From Dolichospermum sp. DET69 (GTDB lineage: Bacteria > Cyanobacteriota > Cyanobacteriia > Cyanobacteriales > Nostocaceae), in the NCBI GenBank assembly GCA_017355425.1, contig CP070233.1, forward strand, positions 3,451,501 through 3,515,500: DNA of 64,000 bases, given 5' to 3'. Position numbers and translations under genes: made by a program. The notes under the pieces were generated by a model, which did no database searches, had not been told where the DNA came from, and was given only the letters and a program-made list of their open reading frames with translations. Shown here piece after piece: positions 20,326 to 27,968 of this stretch; within the stretch, counting starts at the first letter, position 1, and each line of letters starts with the position of its first letter.

Positions 20326-21072
20326 ATGACTATGTCTCCTAACCTCAAACGTGCATTCGCTCATCCTGTGCTTAAGGTAATTAGCGGTTTGAATAACTTT
20401 AATGCTGCTAATGTGGCTGCGATTGTCAAAGCGGCTGATTTAGGTGGTGCTACTTTTGTGGATATTGCTGCTGATGTGGATTTGGTGAAATTGGCGAAAA
20501 GCTTGACCAATTTACCTATTTGTGTATCTGCGGTTGAACCAGAAAAGTTTGTAACTGCTGTGGCTGCTGGTGCTGATTTAATTGAAATTGGTAATTTCGA
20601 TTCTTTTTATGCCCAAGGACGCAGATTTGAAGCGGCGGAAGTTTTGGAACTAACTCGCCAAACCCGCGCTTTGTTGCCAGAAATTACCCTGTCTGTGACT
20701 GTTCCCCATATTCTTACCTTAGACCAACAGGTACAACTGGCTGAAGATTTGGTGAAAGCTGGCGCTGATATTATTCAAACTGAAGGTGGTACTAGCAGTA
20801 ATCCTATTCACCCCGGTACTTTGGGTTTAATTGAAAAAGCTGCTCCAACTTTAGCCGCAGCTTATGAAATTGCCCGTGCGGTCTCTGTGCCTGTACTGTG
20901 TGCTTCTGGTATGTCTAATGTGACTGCACCAATGGCGATCGCATCTGGTGCGGCTGGTATTGGTGTCGGTTCAGCTATTAACCAACTCAATAGTGAAATC
21001 GCCATGATTGCTGCTGTGCGTAGTTTAGTGGAAGCTTTAGCTACTGCGAATACTGTGGTATATAGTAAGTAG
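20326..21072 (+). CDS. ycf23: Ycf23 / DUF561 protein
   Basis: 248 residues with a TIM-barrel-like sequence: repeated beta-strand plus glycine segments (GGATFVDIAADVDL, GADLIEIGNFDSFY, GADIIQTEGGTSSN, GAAGIGVGSAIN). This is the DUF561/Ycf23 family, conserved in cyanobacteria and red-algal plastids, with no agreed biochemical function. Length is normal for the family. It starts ATGACTATG after an A/G-rich stretch (gaaagaagctgc). It is transcribed alone. The 3' side is followed within 10 bp by a MITE-like repeat and then by a convergent aminotransferase gene. Family assignment is confident; the function is unknown. Confidence 0.9.
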   Translation: MTMSPNLKRAFAHPVLKVISGLNNFNAANVAAIVKAADLGGATFVDIAADVDLVKLAKSLTNLPICVSAVEPEKFVTAVAAGADLIEIGNFDSFYAQGRRFEAAEVLELTRQTRALLPEITLSVTVPHILTLDQQVQLAEDLVKAGADIIQTEGGTSSNPIHPGTLGLIEKAAPTLAAAYEIARAVSVPVLCASGMSNVTAPMAIASGAAGIGVGSAINQLNSEIAMIAAVRSLVEALATANTVVYSK

Positions 21073-21081
21073 ATTAACTCC

Positions 21082-21198
21082 GGCGATTAGAAATCGCGGC
21101 TACACAAACAAAGTCTGCCTCCGCAGACTAATGAATAACTAAGACTTTGAAACCCACGCAGGTGGGTTTTGCCTGTGTAGACGCGGTTTCCAACCGCC
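21082..21198. repeat. MITE-like interspersed repeat, copy 1
   Basis: 117 bp with imperfect terminal inverted repeats: GGCGATTAGAAATCGC..CTACACAAACAAA at the left and the complement of GGCGGTTGGAAACCGC..CTACACAGGCAAA at the right. Inside are small hairpins (AGTCTGCCTCCGCAGACT and AACCCACGCAGGTGGGTT). The same design recurs at 37225, 37343, 40736 and 61184, and as a half copy at 49461. Confidence 0.85.
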
Positions 21199-21204
21199 AA
21201 GGTT

Positions 21205-22353
21205 TTAAGACAAACAATTTTTTAAGGCATCAATGACTTTATCTTGTTGTTCTTGCTCTAATTCAGGGAACATGGGTAAAGATAAAACTTCATGACAAGC
21301 TTGCTCTGCTACTGGGAATTCTCCTGATTGATAACCTGAATTTTTATACACTGGCTGCAAATGTAAAGGTAAGGGATAGTAAATCATGGAATTAACACCC
21401 TGTTCCTGCATTTGATTTTTTACCCAATCTCGATATTTACCACTTGCACCATTACGTCTTTCTCCAGACACCCGAATAGTATATTGATTCCAGACACCAA
21501 TTCCTCCGGGAAATTCTTGAGGAGCAACAATACCAGAAAGTGAACTGAGATGTTGGTAATAATAATCAGCGATTTGCTTGCGTCTGTTGTTCCAAAAATC
21601 GAGATAGCGCAGTTTAATTTGTAAAATTACCGCTTGAATGGCATCTAACCGACTATTGATACCAATTTCTTCATGAATATATCTTACTTTACTCCCATGT
21701 TCCCGTAAAACTCGTAATTGAGTAGCGATCTCTGGATCATTTGTGGTCATTGCTCCACCATCACCACAACCACCGAGATTTTTGGTAGGGTAGAAACTAA
21801 AGCAACCAATATGCCCAATACTACCAACTTTTTTATCCTCCCAACTGGCACCAGTAGCTTGAGCGCAATCTTCAATTACTGCTAAATTATGAGATCTGGC
21901 AATTTCCATTAATCCTGTCATCTCCACAGGGATGCCAAACAGATGTACTGGCATAATCGCTTTAGTTTTTGATGTAATTGCTGCTGCTACTTTTTCTACA
22001 TCTAAATTAAATGTAGTGGCATCAATATCTACAAATACTGGAATTGCCCCGACAGCACTAATAACTTCTGTCGTCGCAAAAAAAGTAAATGGTGTGGTAA
22101 TAACCTCATCACCTGCACCAATTCCTAAAGCGCGTAATGCTAAAAATAGGGCATCAGTGCCTGAGTTACAAGCTACACATTCACTTACGCCATGATAAGC
22201 TGCAAACTGTTGTTCAAAATCTGTAACTGCTGGACCACCAATATAACGCCCAGAAGCCAGAACATCTAAAACAGCGGTACTTACCTCAGCCTGAATGGTG
22301 GCATATTGTTCTTTAATATCAAAGGCTGGAATCGAATTTACACTTTTAACCAT
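21205..22353 (-). CDS. DegT/DnrJ/EryC1/StrS-family PLP aminotransferase
   Basis: 382 residues. It shows the family features: an early glycine-rich start (YIGGPAVTDFEQQFAAYHG), CNSGTDALFLALRALG (phosphate binding), IEDCAQATGASWEDKKVG and the PLP lysine in FSFYPTKNLGGCGDGGAM. These enzymes transaminate nucleotide-linked keto sugars (or scyllo-inosose) for cell-surface polysaccharide and glycoside biosynthesis. No sugar-pathway neighbours occur here, so the substrate cannot be named. The ATG at 22353 is followed by MVKSVNSIPAFDIKEQY, the normal start for this family. The upstream side holds an STRR heptamer repeat. Confidence 0.92.
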   Translation of the reverse strand: MVKSVNSIPAFDIKEQYATIQAEVSTAVLDVLASGRYIGGPAVTDFEQQFAAYHGVSECVACNSGTDALFLALRALGIGAGDEVITTPFTFFATTEVISAVGAIPVFVDIDATTFNLDVEKVAAAITSKTKAIMPVHLFGIPVEMTGLMEIARSHNLAVIEDCAQATGASWEDKKVGSIGHIGCFSFYPTKNLGGCGDGGAMTTNDPEIATQLRVLREHGSKVRYIHEEIGINSRLDAIQAVILQIKLRYLDFWNNRRKQIADYYYQHLSSLSGIVAPQEFPGGIGVWNQYTIRVSGERRNGASGKYRDWVKNQMQEQGVNSMIYYPLPLHLQPVYKNSGYQSGEFPVAEQACHEVLSLPMFPELEQEQQDKVIDALKNCLS

Positions 22354-22370
22354 GAGTTTTTATTTTATTT

Positions 22371-22403
22371 GTCAGTTGTCAGTTGTCAGTTGTCAGTTGT
22401 CAG
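22371..22403. repeat. STRR heptamer repeat
   Basis: Nearly five units of GTCAGTT in tandem, between two divergent genes. Such heptanucleotide repeats are typical of heterocystous cyanobacteria. Confidence 0.85.
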
Positions 22404-22490
22404 GATAAAGAAGGAAGAATTAAAAATATTTCCCTGTTCCCTATTCCCTGTAATACGTAAAGTTTTTAATCGTTAAGAGGTAGACAAACT

Positions 22491-23267
22491 ATGCCAGAGC
22501 TAATCAAATTGGATATGGTAGATTTGGCTTTCGCTATTGGCTTAATGGCTATTGCCATTGGTTTATCGGCTTGGGAGCAATTAGGACTAGAATTAAATTT
22601 AAGCGTAGCTACTGGTAGGACTATCCTCCAACTGCTGGTATTAGGATATATTTTTGACTTCATTTTTGCTGTTAATAATATTTTGGCAGTAGTGGGGATT
22701 CTAGCAATAATTCTGACAATTACCGCAATTATTACTCGCAATCGGATCAGTCAAAAAATTCCCCACGTTTTACCCTTAGTCTGGGTAGCAATTTTTCTCA
22801 GTACGTCCTTAACGTTGCTTTATACTAATTTTTTAATTATTCAACCAGATAGATGGTATGAACCGCGTTATATCATTCCTTTAGCTGGTATATTGCTGGG
22901 TAATGCGATGAATGCGGCAGCAGTAGCCGGAGAACGTCTGGTTACTAGTATCAACCAATTTCCCACGGAAATAGAAACCCATTTAAGTTTAGGCGCGACG
23001 GTGGAACAGGCTATCAAATCTTACCGCAAAGAAGCAATTCGCGCCGCATTGATGCCCACTTTGAACCAAATGATCTTAATTGGTATGGTAACAATACCAA
23101 CCTTCACCAATGGACAGTTATTAGCTGGTGTCACACCTCTAGAGGCTGTATCCTACGAGATTTTAATTATTTTTATGGTGGCTGTCACCAACTTGTTAAC
23201 AACCATTTTAATTACTAAAGGCTTATGTCGGCAGTTTTTTAATTCAGCCATGCAGTTGGTTAGGTAA
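22491..23267 (+). CDS. UPF0014 / FetB-like ABC transporter permease
   Basis: 258 residues, highly hydrophobic, about seven predicted membrane helices. Diagnostic segments are GLSAWEQLGLELNLSVATGR, PLAGILLGNAMNAAAVAGER and GATVEQAIKSYRKEAIRAAL, followed by MVTIPTFTNGQLLAGVTPLEA, which matches the FetB/YbbM (UPF0014) family. In E. coli FetB pairs with the ATPase FetA in iron export. No ATPase gene is adjacent here, so the partner must be elsewhere and the substrate is inferred only. A possible ribosome site (AAGAGG) lies 13 bases before the ATG at 22491. It stands alone between an STRR and a dispersed repeat. Confidence 0.85.
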   Translation: MPELIKLDMVDLAFAIGLMAIAIGLSAWEQLGLELNLSVATGRTILQLLVLGYIFDFIFAVNNILAVVGILAIILTITAIITRNRISQKIPHVLPLVWVAIFLSTSLTLLYTNFLIIQPDRWYEPRYIIPLAGILLGNAMNAAAVAGERLVTSINQFPTEIETHLSLGATVEQAIKSYRKEAIRAALMPTLNQMILIGMVTIPTFTNGQLLAGVTPLEAVSYEILIIFMVAVTNLLTTILITKGLCRQFFNSAMQLVR

Positions 23268-23276
23268 TAAGTAATT

Positions 23277-23335
23277 GTCTGAATCAGGATGTCCACCGAT
23301 TAAAGGATGAACAGGATAAATACAGGGATTTTATC
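23277..23335. repeat. Dispersed 'gtctgaatcagga' repeat, copy 1
   Basis: Begins GTCTGAATCAGGATGTCC and continues with AGGATGAACAGGAT-type words. Related copies lie at 23856 and, as a head-to-head inverted pair, at 34341-34445. Confidence 0.7.
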
Positions 23336-23437
23336 ACTAGATTGTAGGTTGGGTTGAGGTAACGAAACCCAACACCTATATCAAGTTTTTATAAAATAAG
23401 GTATAATTAATTCAGTTTGATGATAAAATCTCACATC

Positions 23438-23662
23438 ATGAATAACCCAGTATTAGAGAGAATAACAATTAACCATGATATTTGTCATGGTAAACCCTGT
23501 ATTCGCGGATTACGCTATCCTGTGGAAATGATCTTGGAACTTTTGAGTTCGGGAATGACTATTGATGATATTTTAGAAGATTATGATGATTTAGAATATG
23601 AAGATATTTTAGCAGTTCTTACCTTTGCTACTCGACTCACTCAAGTTAAAAGTATTCTGTAA
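23438..23662 (+). CDS. DUF433 antitoxin
   Basis: 74 residues starting MNNPVLERITIN. It carries the DUF433 signature HGKPCIRGLRYPVEMILELL and a C-terminal helix with LEYEDILAVLTFATRL. DUF433 proteins are VapB-like antitoxins usually encoded immediately upstream of a DUF5615 PIN-like toxin, as here (9-bp gap). An in-frame ATG at 23417 would add seven residues not seen in the family, so 23438 is preferred. The antitoxin looks complete while its toxin partner is cut short. Confidence 0.85.
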   Translation: MNNPVLERITINHDICHGKPCIRGLRYPVEMILELLSSGMTIDDILEDYDDLEYEDILAVLTFATRLTQVKSIL

Positions 23663-23670
23663 TTAGTTTC

Positions 23671-23844
23671 ATGAAATTCTTAATTGATGCTCAATTACCA
23701 ATGAGAATTGCCAATTTATTGAAAAACTTAGGTTATGATGTTATACATACCAAAAATCTTTCTTTACAAAATGCAACTCCAGATTCAGAAATTAACAAAT
23801 TATCAATTCTAGAACAGAGAATTGTTATTAACGTAAGTTGCTAA
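23671..23844 (+). pseudogene. Truncated DUF5615 PIN-like toxin
   Basis: 57 codons starting MKFLIDAQLPMRIANLLKN, the conserved start of DUF5615 (Mut7-C-like PIN fold) toxins, including the metal-binding Asp in FLIDAQLP. It continues to NKLSILEQRIVI and then, where the family normally has a KDADF motif (next acidic residue), changes to NVSC and a stop. About half of the usual ~110 residues are missing. A dispersed repeat begins 12 bp after the stop, so the repeat or its insertion may have replaced the 3' half. Loss of the second acidic site should abolish nuclease activity. Confidence 0.75.
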
Positions 23845-23855
23845 TTAGAGAAACT

Positions 23856-23918
23856 GTCTGAATCAGGATGTCCAGGATTTAAGGATTAACAGGATTAAAA
23901 CTGGGATTTTATTACCAA
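23856..23918. repeat. Dispersed 'gtctgaatcagga' repeat, copy 2
   Basis: GTCTGAATCAGGATGTCCAG followed by AAGGATTAACAGGAT, directly after the truncated toxin. It is followed by three copies of the heptamer ACCAATT (23921-23937). Confidence 0.7.
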
Positions 23919-24026
23919 TTACCAATTACCAATTACCAGCCTCAACTAGATAACTAGCAAATTGGGTGATTAATATCCTAATACTTTTTAAATAAAGTAA
24001 ATTACCTTCATATAAATTGATTAATT

Positions 24027-24331
24027 TTAACCAGCAATTAATAAATCATTATAACCGGAGTACCAATATTTGCTAACTGCGCCCGAATTTCACCTGCATT
24101 TAAAGCTGAAATATCATCTAAAGGTAAAGAAATAAATACTTCTAAAAATCGCTTTACTTTTGCCCAAACTTGATCAGGATTATCACTTCTCATTGCTCCA
24201 TAAAATAACTCTAACTTGACAACTGAACAAACAGCAATATCTTCTAAATCAATATTTTCTAATTTTCGGCGAATAATCAAATCTTCATTAAGATATTTAA
24301 TACATACATTTGTATCTAACAAATATTTCAT
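24027..24331 (-). pseudogene. VapC PIN-domain toxin, frameshifted and truncated
   Basis: Starts MKYLLDTNVCIKYLNE with the first PIN Asp and has the conserved VVKLELFYGA (Glu) and AEIRAQLANIGTP-like segment. After IGTPV the frame ends as IMIY. The neighbouring frame continues the family sequence as YNDLLIAG and then stops, so one or two bases were lost. The rest (about 35 residues with the last acidic residues) is absent. ATGA overlaps the stop of the vapB gene upstream, the usual coupling. The active site is incomplete. Confidence 0.75.
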
Positions 24332-24588
24332 GATAATTTAAACTCTTCTAAATCATCAAAAACACCTTCTGAATCTATAGTTAAAGGAGTATCTTTTAAA
24401 GATTCTGATGTTTCTTCAAAAAAATTAGCAGGCCAACCTTTTCCTTTTGGTTTATTTTCCTGTTGAAAATCATCACTAGGTTTTAAAATAATAGTAATAG
24501 TTAAATCAGCATTAACCATATTTACAGGAATATCTAAATGTAATATTCCATCTTGACCAACATGAGAATTTAAAGTTATTGTTTCCAT
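24328..24588 (-). CDS. VapB-type antitoxin
   Basis: 86 residues, METITLNSHVGQDGILHLDIP, then an acidic C-terminal tail (TIDSEGVFDDLEEFKLS). The N-terminal half resembles a swapped-hairpin (AbrB/VapB) strand pattern of small cyanobacterial antitoxins; the tail would be the toxin-binding part. It overlaps the vapC pseudogene by four bases (ATGA). It appears intact. Family assignment rests on size, pattern and the coupled PIN gene. Confidence 0.7.
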   Translation of the reverse strand: METITLNSHVGQDGILHLDIPVNMVNADLTITIILKPSDDFQQENKPKGKGWPANFFEETSESLKDTPLTIDSEGVFDDLEEFKLS

Positions 24589-24735
24589 AACATTTAATTA
24601 CATGGAGTGATTTTTACTAAGATATATCTAATTGTACATCAGATATTTAAAATTGCGAAATTGAACATACTAGTTATAGATGATATCGAAAGAAACTGTT
24701 CTAAACCTGACAATCTGACTCATTCAAGTTATCAT

Positions 24736-24969
24736 TTAAGCAGAAAAAGCAAAAACATCAATCTCAATTTTTCTCTGAGATTTTTGATTACTATTCAACA
24801 TTAAACGAATATTTTCAGCAGTTTCACTACTAAAGGTTATTTCTCCACAACGAGAACAAACCTTAGCTGGAATACCCTCAACTAAAATTAGTTTACCTTC
24901 GACTTCAAAAGTTTCATTAACTAATTCTTCAGGAAATTTATCTGAACCGCAATTATGACAGCTTAACAT
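24736..24969 (-). CDS. YgiT-type zinc-finger antitoxin
   Basis: 77 residues from the ATG at 24969: MLSCHNCGSDKF, then VCSRCGEITFS, giving two CxxC pairs that form the YgiT/MqsA N-terminal zinc finger. A C-terminal helix (SETAENIRLML) follows. These small proteins act as antitoxins to DUF4258 or HigB-like toxins. The start is set by a TAATG overlap with the upstream toxin remnant; a longer frame from 24999 would run into that gene. It looks intact. Confidence 0.82.
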   Translation of the reverse strand: MLSCHNCGSDKFPEELVNETFEVEGKLILVEGIPAKVCSRCGEITFSSETAENIRLMLNSNQKSQRKIEIDVFAFSA

Positions 24970-25088
24970 TATAACCTCTTTTGAGAATAATTGATCCATT
25001 CTGTTTGATTAGGCTCATATAAAGTAATAATAGTTAACATATCAGATTCTCGTCTTGATACCTGTAAATGTAAAGGACAATTTTTATC
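24969..25088 (-). pseudogene. 3' fragment of a DUF4258 toxin
   Basis: An open stretch of 39 codons without a start reads CPLHLQVSRRESDMLTIITL, then YEPNQTEWINYSQKRL and TAA. This matches the C-terminal half of DUF4258 proteins (KPLHVV...IVTVYEPD...W), the usual partner of YgiT antitoxins. A stop codon precedes it and the N-terminal ~40 residues with the SxHA..R motif are absent. Its TAA overlaps the ATG of the antitoxin by one base, so the original operon geometry is preserved. Confidence 0.7.
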
Positions 25089-25175
25089 TTATTTGATAAT
25101 TTTTGATAATTTTCGCTAAACTAAACAAAAATAGTTGTACAATTATAATAGTATTATTATTATAATAAAAAAAAT

Positions 25176-25397
25176 ATGCAACAACTAATCATTCAAATTG
25201 CTGATAAAGAAAAAGCACGAATGCTATTAAAACTTATTTCTGCTTTAGATTTTGTTAACTCTGTAGAAGTAATAGAAGATAACACAAATATATCTAATGA
25301 TGAGCAAGATTTTTTTTCCTTGGCAGGAATCTGGGAAAATAGAAATATTACTACTGAGTCCATTCGTCAAGAAGCATGGAGACAAGAAATGAAATGA
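25176..25397 (+). CDS. Small antitoxin-like protein paired with a VapC start
   Basis: 73 residues, MQQLIIQIADKEKARMLLKL, ending TTESIRQEAWRQEMK. The layout (N-terminal beta-alpha segment, acidic middle, a C-terminal helix with IR..AWR) is common in cyanobacterial antitoxins encoded just before PIN toxins. Its stop overlaps the ATG of a vapC-like frame by four bases (ATGA). I do not know a formal family name. It appears complete. Confidence 0.62.
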   Translation: MQQLIIQIADKEKARMLLKLISALDFVNSVEVIEDNTNISNDEQDFFSLAGIWENRNITTESIRQEAWRQEMK

Positions 25398-25522
25398 TTT
25401 TATGTGATACAAATATTCTCATAAAATTTTATAAAATTCATATTACCATTAAACCTACTTTTAATCCTAAAGACTCTAGCAATATTCGTAAAAGATTAAA
25501 TTCAATTTCACCTGTTTCTTGA
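25394..25522 (+). pseudogene. VapC start fragment
   Basis: Begins MILCDTNILIKFYK, the canonical first strand and helix of a PIN toxin with its Asp. At about 25436 it abruptly becomes sequence antisense to the 3' end of the next cassette and stops after 42 codons. Only about 14 codons are genuine VapC. The break coincides with the stop codon of the convergent antitoxin gene at 25438. Confidence 0.72.
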
Positions 25523-25728
25523 AGTTTTTCTACAAATTTCATGAGAATTTTTTGAACATCTTTAGACAATAAATTTACCCCTCCTCTTGCTTCAATTACA
25601 TTAAAGAAGGCTTTTTTAATCATCATTGGATTACCTTCTTCTAGCACAACTTCAAGATAAACTGCTGCTTCAGAAGGATCTTTTAAAGATTCAATTAATT
25701 CAGTATGATAACTAATACTTTTAGGCAT
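25438..25728 (-). CDS. HigA-like addiction-module antidote
   Basis: 96 residues from the ATG at 25728: MPKSISYHTELIESLKDPSE, then AAVYLEVVLEEGNP, a family start typical of cyanobacterial 'addiction module antidote' proteins with a Cro/XRE-like fold. The C-terminal half (VQKILMKFVEKL to LESLGLKVGLMVI) has the helix pattern of the HTH region. It overlaps the end of the upstream toxin gene by eight bases, so the 25728 start is preferred over the longer frame from 25803. It looks intact. Confidence 0.75.
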   Translation of the reverse strand: MPKSISYHTELIESLKDPSEAAVYLEVVLEEGNPMMIKKAFFNVIEARGGVNLLSKDVQKILMKFVEKLQETGEIEFNLLRILLESLGLKVGLMVI

Positions 25729-26078
25729 TGTCTTGACTCCTGTAATCTTGCCAATAATCTTGAGCTTGACGAATATCTTTATTTTGTCTGCTTTTATCAC
25801 CACCCCATAGCAATAAAATGATCACATCACTCTCTTGTCCAAAATAAATTCGATAACCAGGACCATAATCAATACGCAGTTCATATACTCCTTCACCAAC
25901 AAACTTACAATCTCCTAAATTTCCCTCTTCTACTCGGTCTAATCTTGCTCTAATTTTAGCTCTAGCTCTAGCATCTTTCAAGGAATTTCGCCATTCTAAG
26001 AAAGGAGTAGTTCCTTCTAAAGTTGTGTAAATCCTAATTTCTTTAGGGGTTTTAAACTGTTCGGCAATTTCTACCCAT
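25721..26078 (-). CDS. HigB/RelE-like addiction-module killer protein, start probably broken
   Basis: The body ARAKIRARLDRVEEGNLGD, then GVYELRIDYGPGYRIYFG and LLLWGGDKSRQNKDI, is the 'addiction module killer' (HigB/RelE superfamily) mRNA-interferase family. Family sequence continues upstream in frame as VEIAEQFKTPKEIRIYTTLE and LEWRNSLKD, but no in-frame ATG or GTG precedes it. The ATG at 26078 is out of frame by one base, in a GGG run, and reads MGRNCRTV then stop. A TTG at 25981 would omit conserved residues. The IS607 element begins within about 20 bp of this point. The toxin is probably poorly expressed or dead. Confidence 0.68.
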
Positions 26079-26102
26079 AACTAGCCATATTTTACGGAAC
26101 GT

Positions 26103-26144
26103 CCATATAATTAACTTAGTCAAGCAACGGAGTTAATTATATGG
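26103..26144. promoter_or_regulatory. 14-bp inverted repeat covering the tnpA start
   Basis: CCATATAATTAACT (26103-26116) is perfectly repeated in inverse at 26131-26144, and the second arm includes the tnpA ATG (26141-26143). The ribosome site GGAG (26129-26132) sits at the loop edge. It could be an operator for the MerR-like HTH of TnpA, a recombinase-binding site at the left end, or an mRNA hairpin limiting translation. Confidence 0.6.
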
Positions 26145-26788
26145 AAAACCAAGAAGTGACTATTTCAATAGGTGATGCGGCTAAAGAGCTTGGTGTATCA
26201 GTAAAAACTGTTCGTAGATGGGCTGATGCTGGTAAATTGCAATTTGAACGCAGTCCATCAGGGCATAGAAGATTTTTTCTTACAGATATTAAACGAATTA
26301 CACCGCGAGATTTTAATCAGTTAGAAAACCGCATAACTATCAATTATGCCCGCGTTTCTAGCCATGACCAAAAAGAGGATTTATCTAGGCAGATAAAGGT
26401 TTTAGAAGCTTTTAGCGGAAGTAATGGTTGGCAGTTTGAGACTATATCTGACTTAGGTAGTGGTTTAAATTACAATAAAAAAGGTCTTCAAAAACTACTG
26501 AAACGGATTATGCAAGGTGATGTAGGTAGATTAGTCCTGACTCATAAGGATAGACTTCTCAGGTTTGGTTCTGAGATTGTATTTGCAATGTGCGAAGAAT
26601 TTGAAACTGAAGTTGTCATTATCAATAAATCAATCGAAGAAACCACTTTTGAACAAGAATTAGTAACAGACATGATTGAACTCATTACTGTTTTTTCAGC
26701 AAGACTGTATGGTTCGCGAAGTCACAAGAACAAAAAACTACTGGACAACGTGTCCAAAGTTGTCCAAGAATCTATCCAAAAAAGTTGA
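26141..26788 (+). CDS. tnpA: IS607-family serine recombinase (transposase TnpA)
   Basis: 215 residues. An N-terminal MerR-like helix-turn-helix (SIGDAAKELGVSVKTVRRWA, then GHRRFF) is fused to a small serine-recombinase catalytic domain beginning ITINYARVSSHDQKEDLSRQ; the nucleophile is the first Ser of VSSHDQ. Later motifs LVLTHKDRLLRFG and FSARLYGSRSHKN match resolvase-type IS607 transposases. It catalyses excision and insertion through a circular intermediate with little target specificity. The start has GGAG eight bases upstream inside an inverted repeat. tnpB follows 61 bp downstream. Confidence 0.95.
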   Translation: MENQEVTISIGDAAKELGVSVKTVRRWADAGKLQFERSPSGHRRFFLTDIKRITPRDFNQLENRITINYARVSSHDQKEDLSRQIKVLEAFSGSNGWQFETISDLGSGLNYNKKGLQKLLKRIMQGDVGRLVLTHKDRLLRFGSEIVFAMCEEFETEVVIINKSIEETTFEQELVTDMIELITVFSARLYGSRSHKNKKLLDNVSKVVQESIQKS

Positions 26789-26849
26789 CAGTGGGTAGAT
26801 GTGGGTATATACTAGAGAAGTATCAATAAACATTGTCAGGTCGAAAACA

Positions 26850-27968
26850 ATGCTTCTGTGTTTCAAAACTGCGTTAATTCCAAATAACGGACAGGTTACA
26901 GCTTTTCGTAAAGCATCTGGAGTAGCTAGACACGCCTATAACTGGGCAAATGCTCAAATCAAGGATATTTTAGCTGTTCAAAAAGAAGGCGAAAAACTTA
27001 AATTACCCTCAGCAATAGACTTGCATAAGCGATTAATTGCTGAGGTAAAATCTGAGCATATTTGGTATTACGAAGTTAATAAAAATGTTCCTCAGAAGGC
27101 GTTAGCTGATTTACGCCAGGCTTGGGATAGGTGTTTTTCCAAAACATCAAAACAACCACGATTCAAGAAAAAAGGACAACACGATTCTTTCTATTTAGAA
27201 TCAGGAACTAAGGCGAAACCAGCGATTAAAAATGATGGTAAAAGAATTAAATTACCGTCAATTGGCTGGGTACGTTTAGCAGAACCTTTACCGATTACAG
27301 TAACTCATAATTGCGTGATTTCTAGACAGGCTGATAAATGGTTTATTTCTGTTAAATACGAAGTTGAAAAACCTCCTATACTTGCAGACAGACCGACCAT
27401 TGGCGTTGACATCGGTATCAAAGAATTAGCAGTTTGCAGTAATGGTGAAGTATTCGAGAATCCTAAAGCCTACCGCCGCATGAGTAAACGCATGAAACGT
27501 TTACAGCGTAGTGTGAGCAGGAAAATTAAAGGCTCTAATAACCGTAAAAAAGCTGTGAGAAAATTAGCTAAATTACACGCCAAAGTTTCTAATATTCGCA
27601 AGGACTCTATTCACAAATTAACCTACTATCTAGCTAAAAACCACAGCATAATTAAGATAGAGGATTTGCACGTTAAGGCATTTTTGAAGAACCACAAATT
27701 AGCAGGTGCAATTGCAGATTGTGGGATGTATGAATTTAAAAGGCAATTAGAGTACAAAACTGAGAAGTTTGGCAGTGAATTAATCCTTGTAGATAGATTC
27801 TTTCCTAGTTCGCAAATATGCTCTAACTGCGGTAATCATCGTCATAAAATGCCATTAAAAAGCCGCGTTTATGTTTGTCCTGATTGTGGACATACAGAGG
27901 ATCGTGACCTCAACGCAGCTAAGAATATTGACCGATGGTTTGTGGATATTTTTATCCCTGTAGCGTAG
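26850..27968 (+). CDS. tnpB: TnpB RNA-guided nuclease (OrfB, IS607-associated)
   Basis: 372 residues from the ATG at 26850, which follows AGG at nine bases and gives the family start MLLCFKTALIPNNGQ. RuvC-like catalytic residues are all visible: Asp in IGVDIGIKELAVC, Glu in IIKIEDLHVKAF and Asp in EDRDLNAAKNI. The zinc ribbon between the last two is CSNCG...CPDCG. TnpB proteins are RNA-guided DNA endonucleases that help retain their element, using an omega-RNA made from the 3' end of tnpB and the adjacent element end. The gene is complete, slightly shorter than the average of about 400 residues. A GTG or ATG further upstream (26799) would add residues not seen in the family. Confidence 0.94.
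   Translation: MLLCFKTALIPNNGQVTAFRKASGVARHAYNWANAQIKDILAVQKEGEKLKLPSAIDLHKRLIAEVKSEHIWYYEVNKNVPQKALADLRQAWDRCFSKTSKQPRFKKKGQHDSFYLESGTKAKPAIKNDGKRIKLPSIGWVRLAEPLPITVTHNCVISRQADKWFISVKYEVEKPPILADRPTIGVDIGIKELAVCSNGEVFENPKAYRRMSKRMKRLQRSVSRKIKGSNNRKKAVRKLAKLHAKVSNIRKDSIHKLTYYLAKNHSIIKIEDLHVKAFLKNHKLAGAIADCGMYEFKRQLEYKTEKFGSELILVDRFFPSSQICSNCGNHRHKMPLKSRVYVCPDCGHTEDRDLNAAKNIDRWFVDIFIPVA

Noticed and set aside
24607-24804. Plus-strand frame of 65 codons between the VapB and YgiT genes
   Set aside because: Overlaps the YgiT gene end on the other strand and has no recognisable domain.
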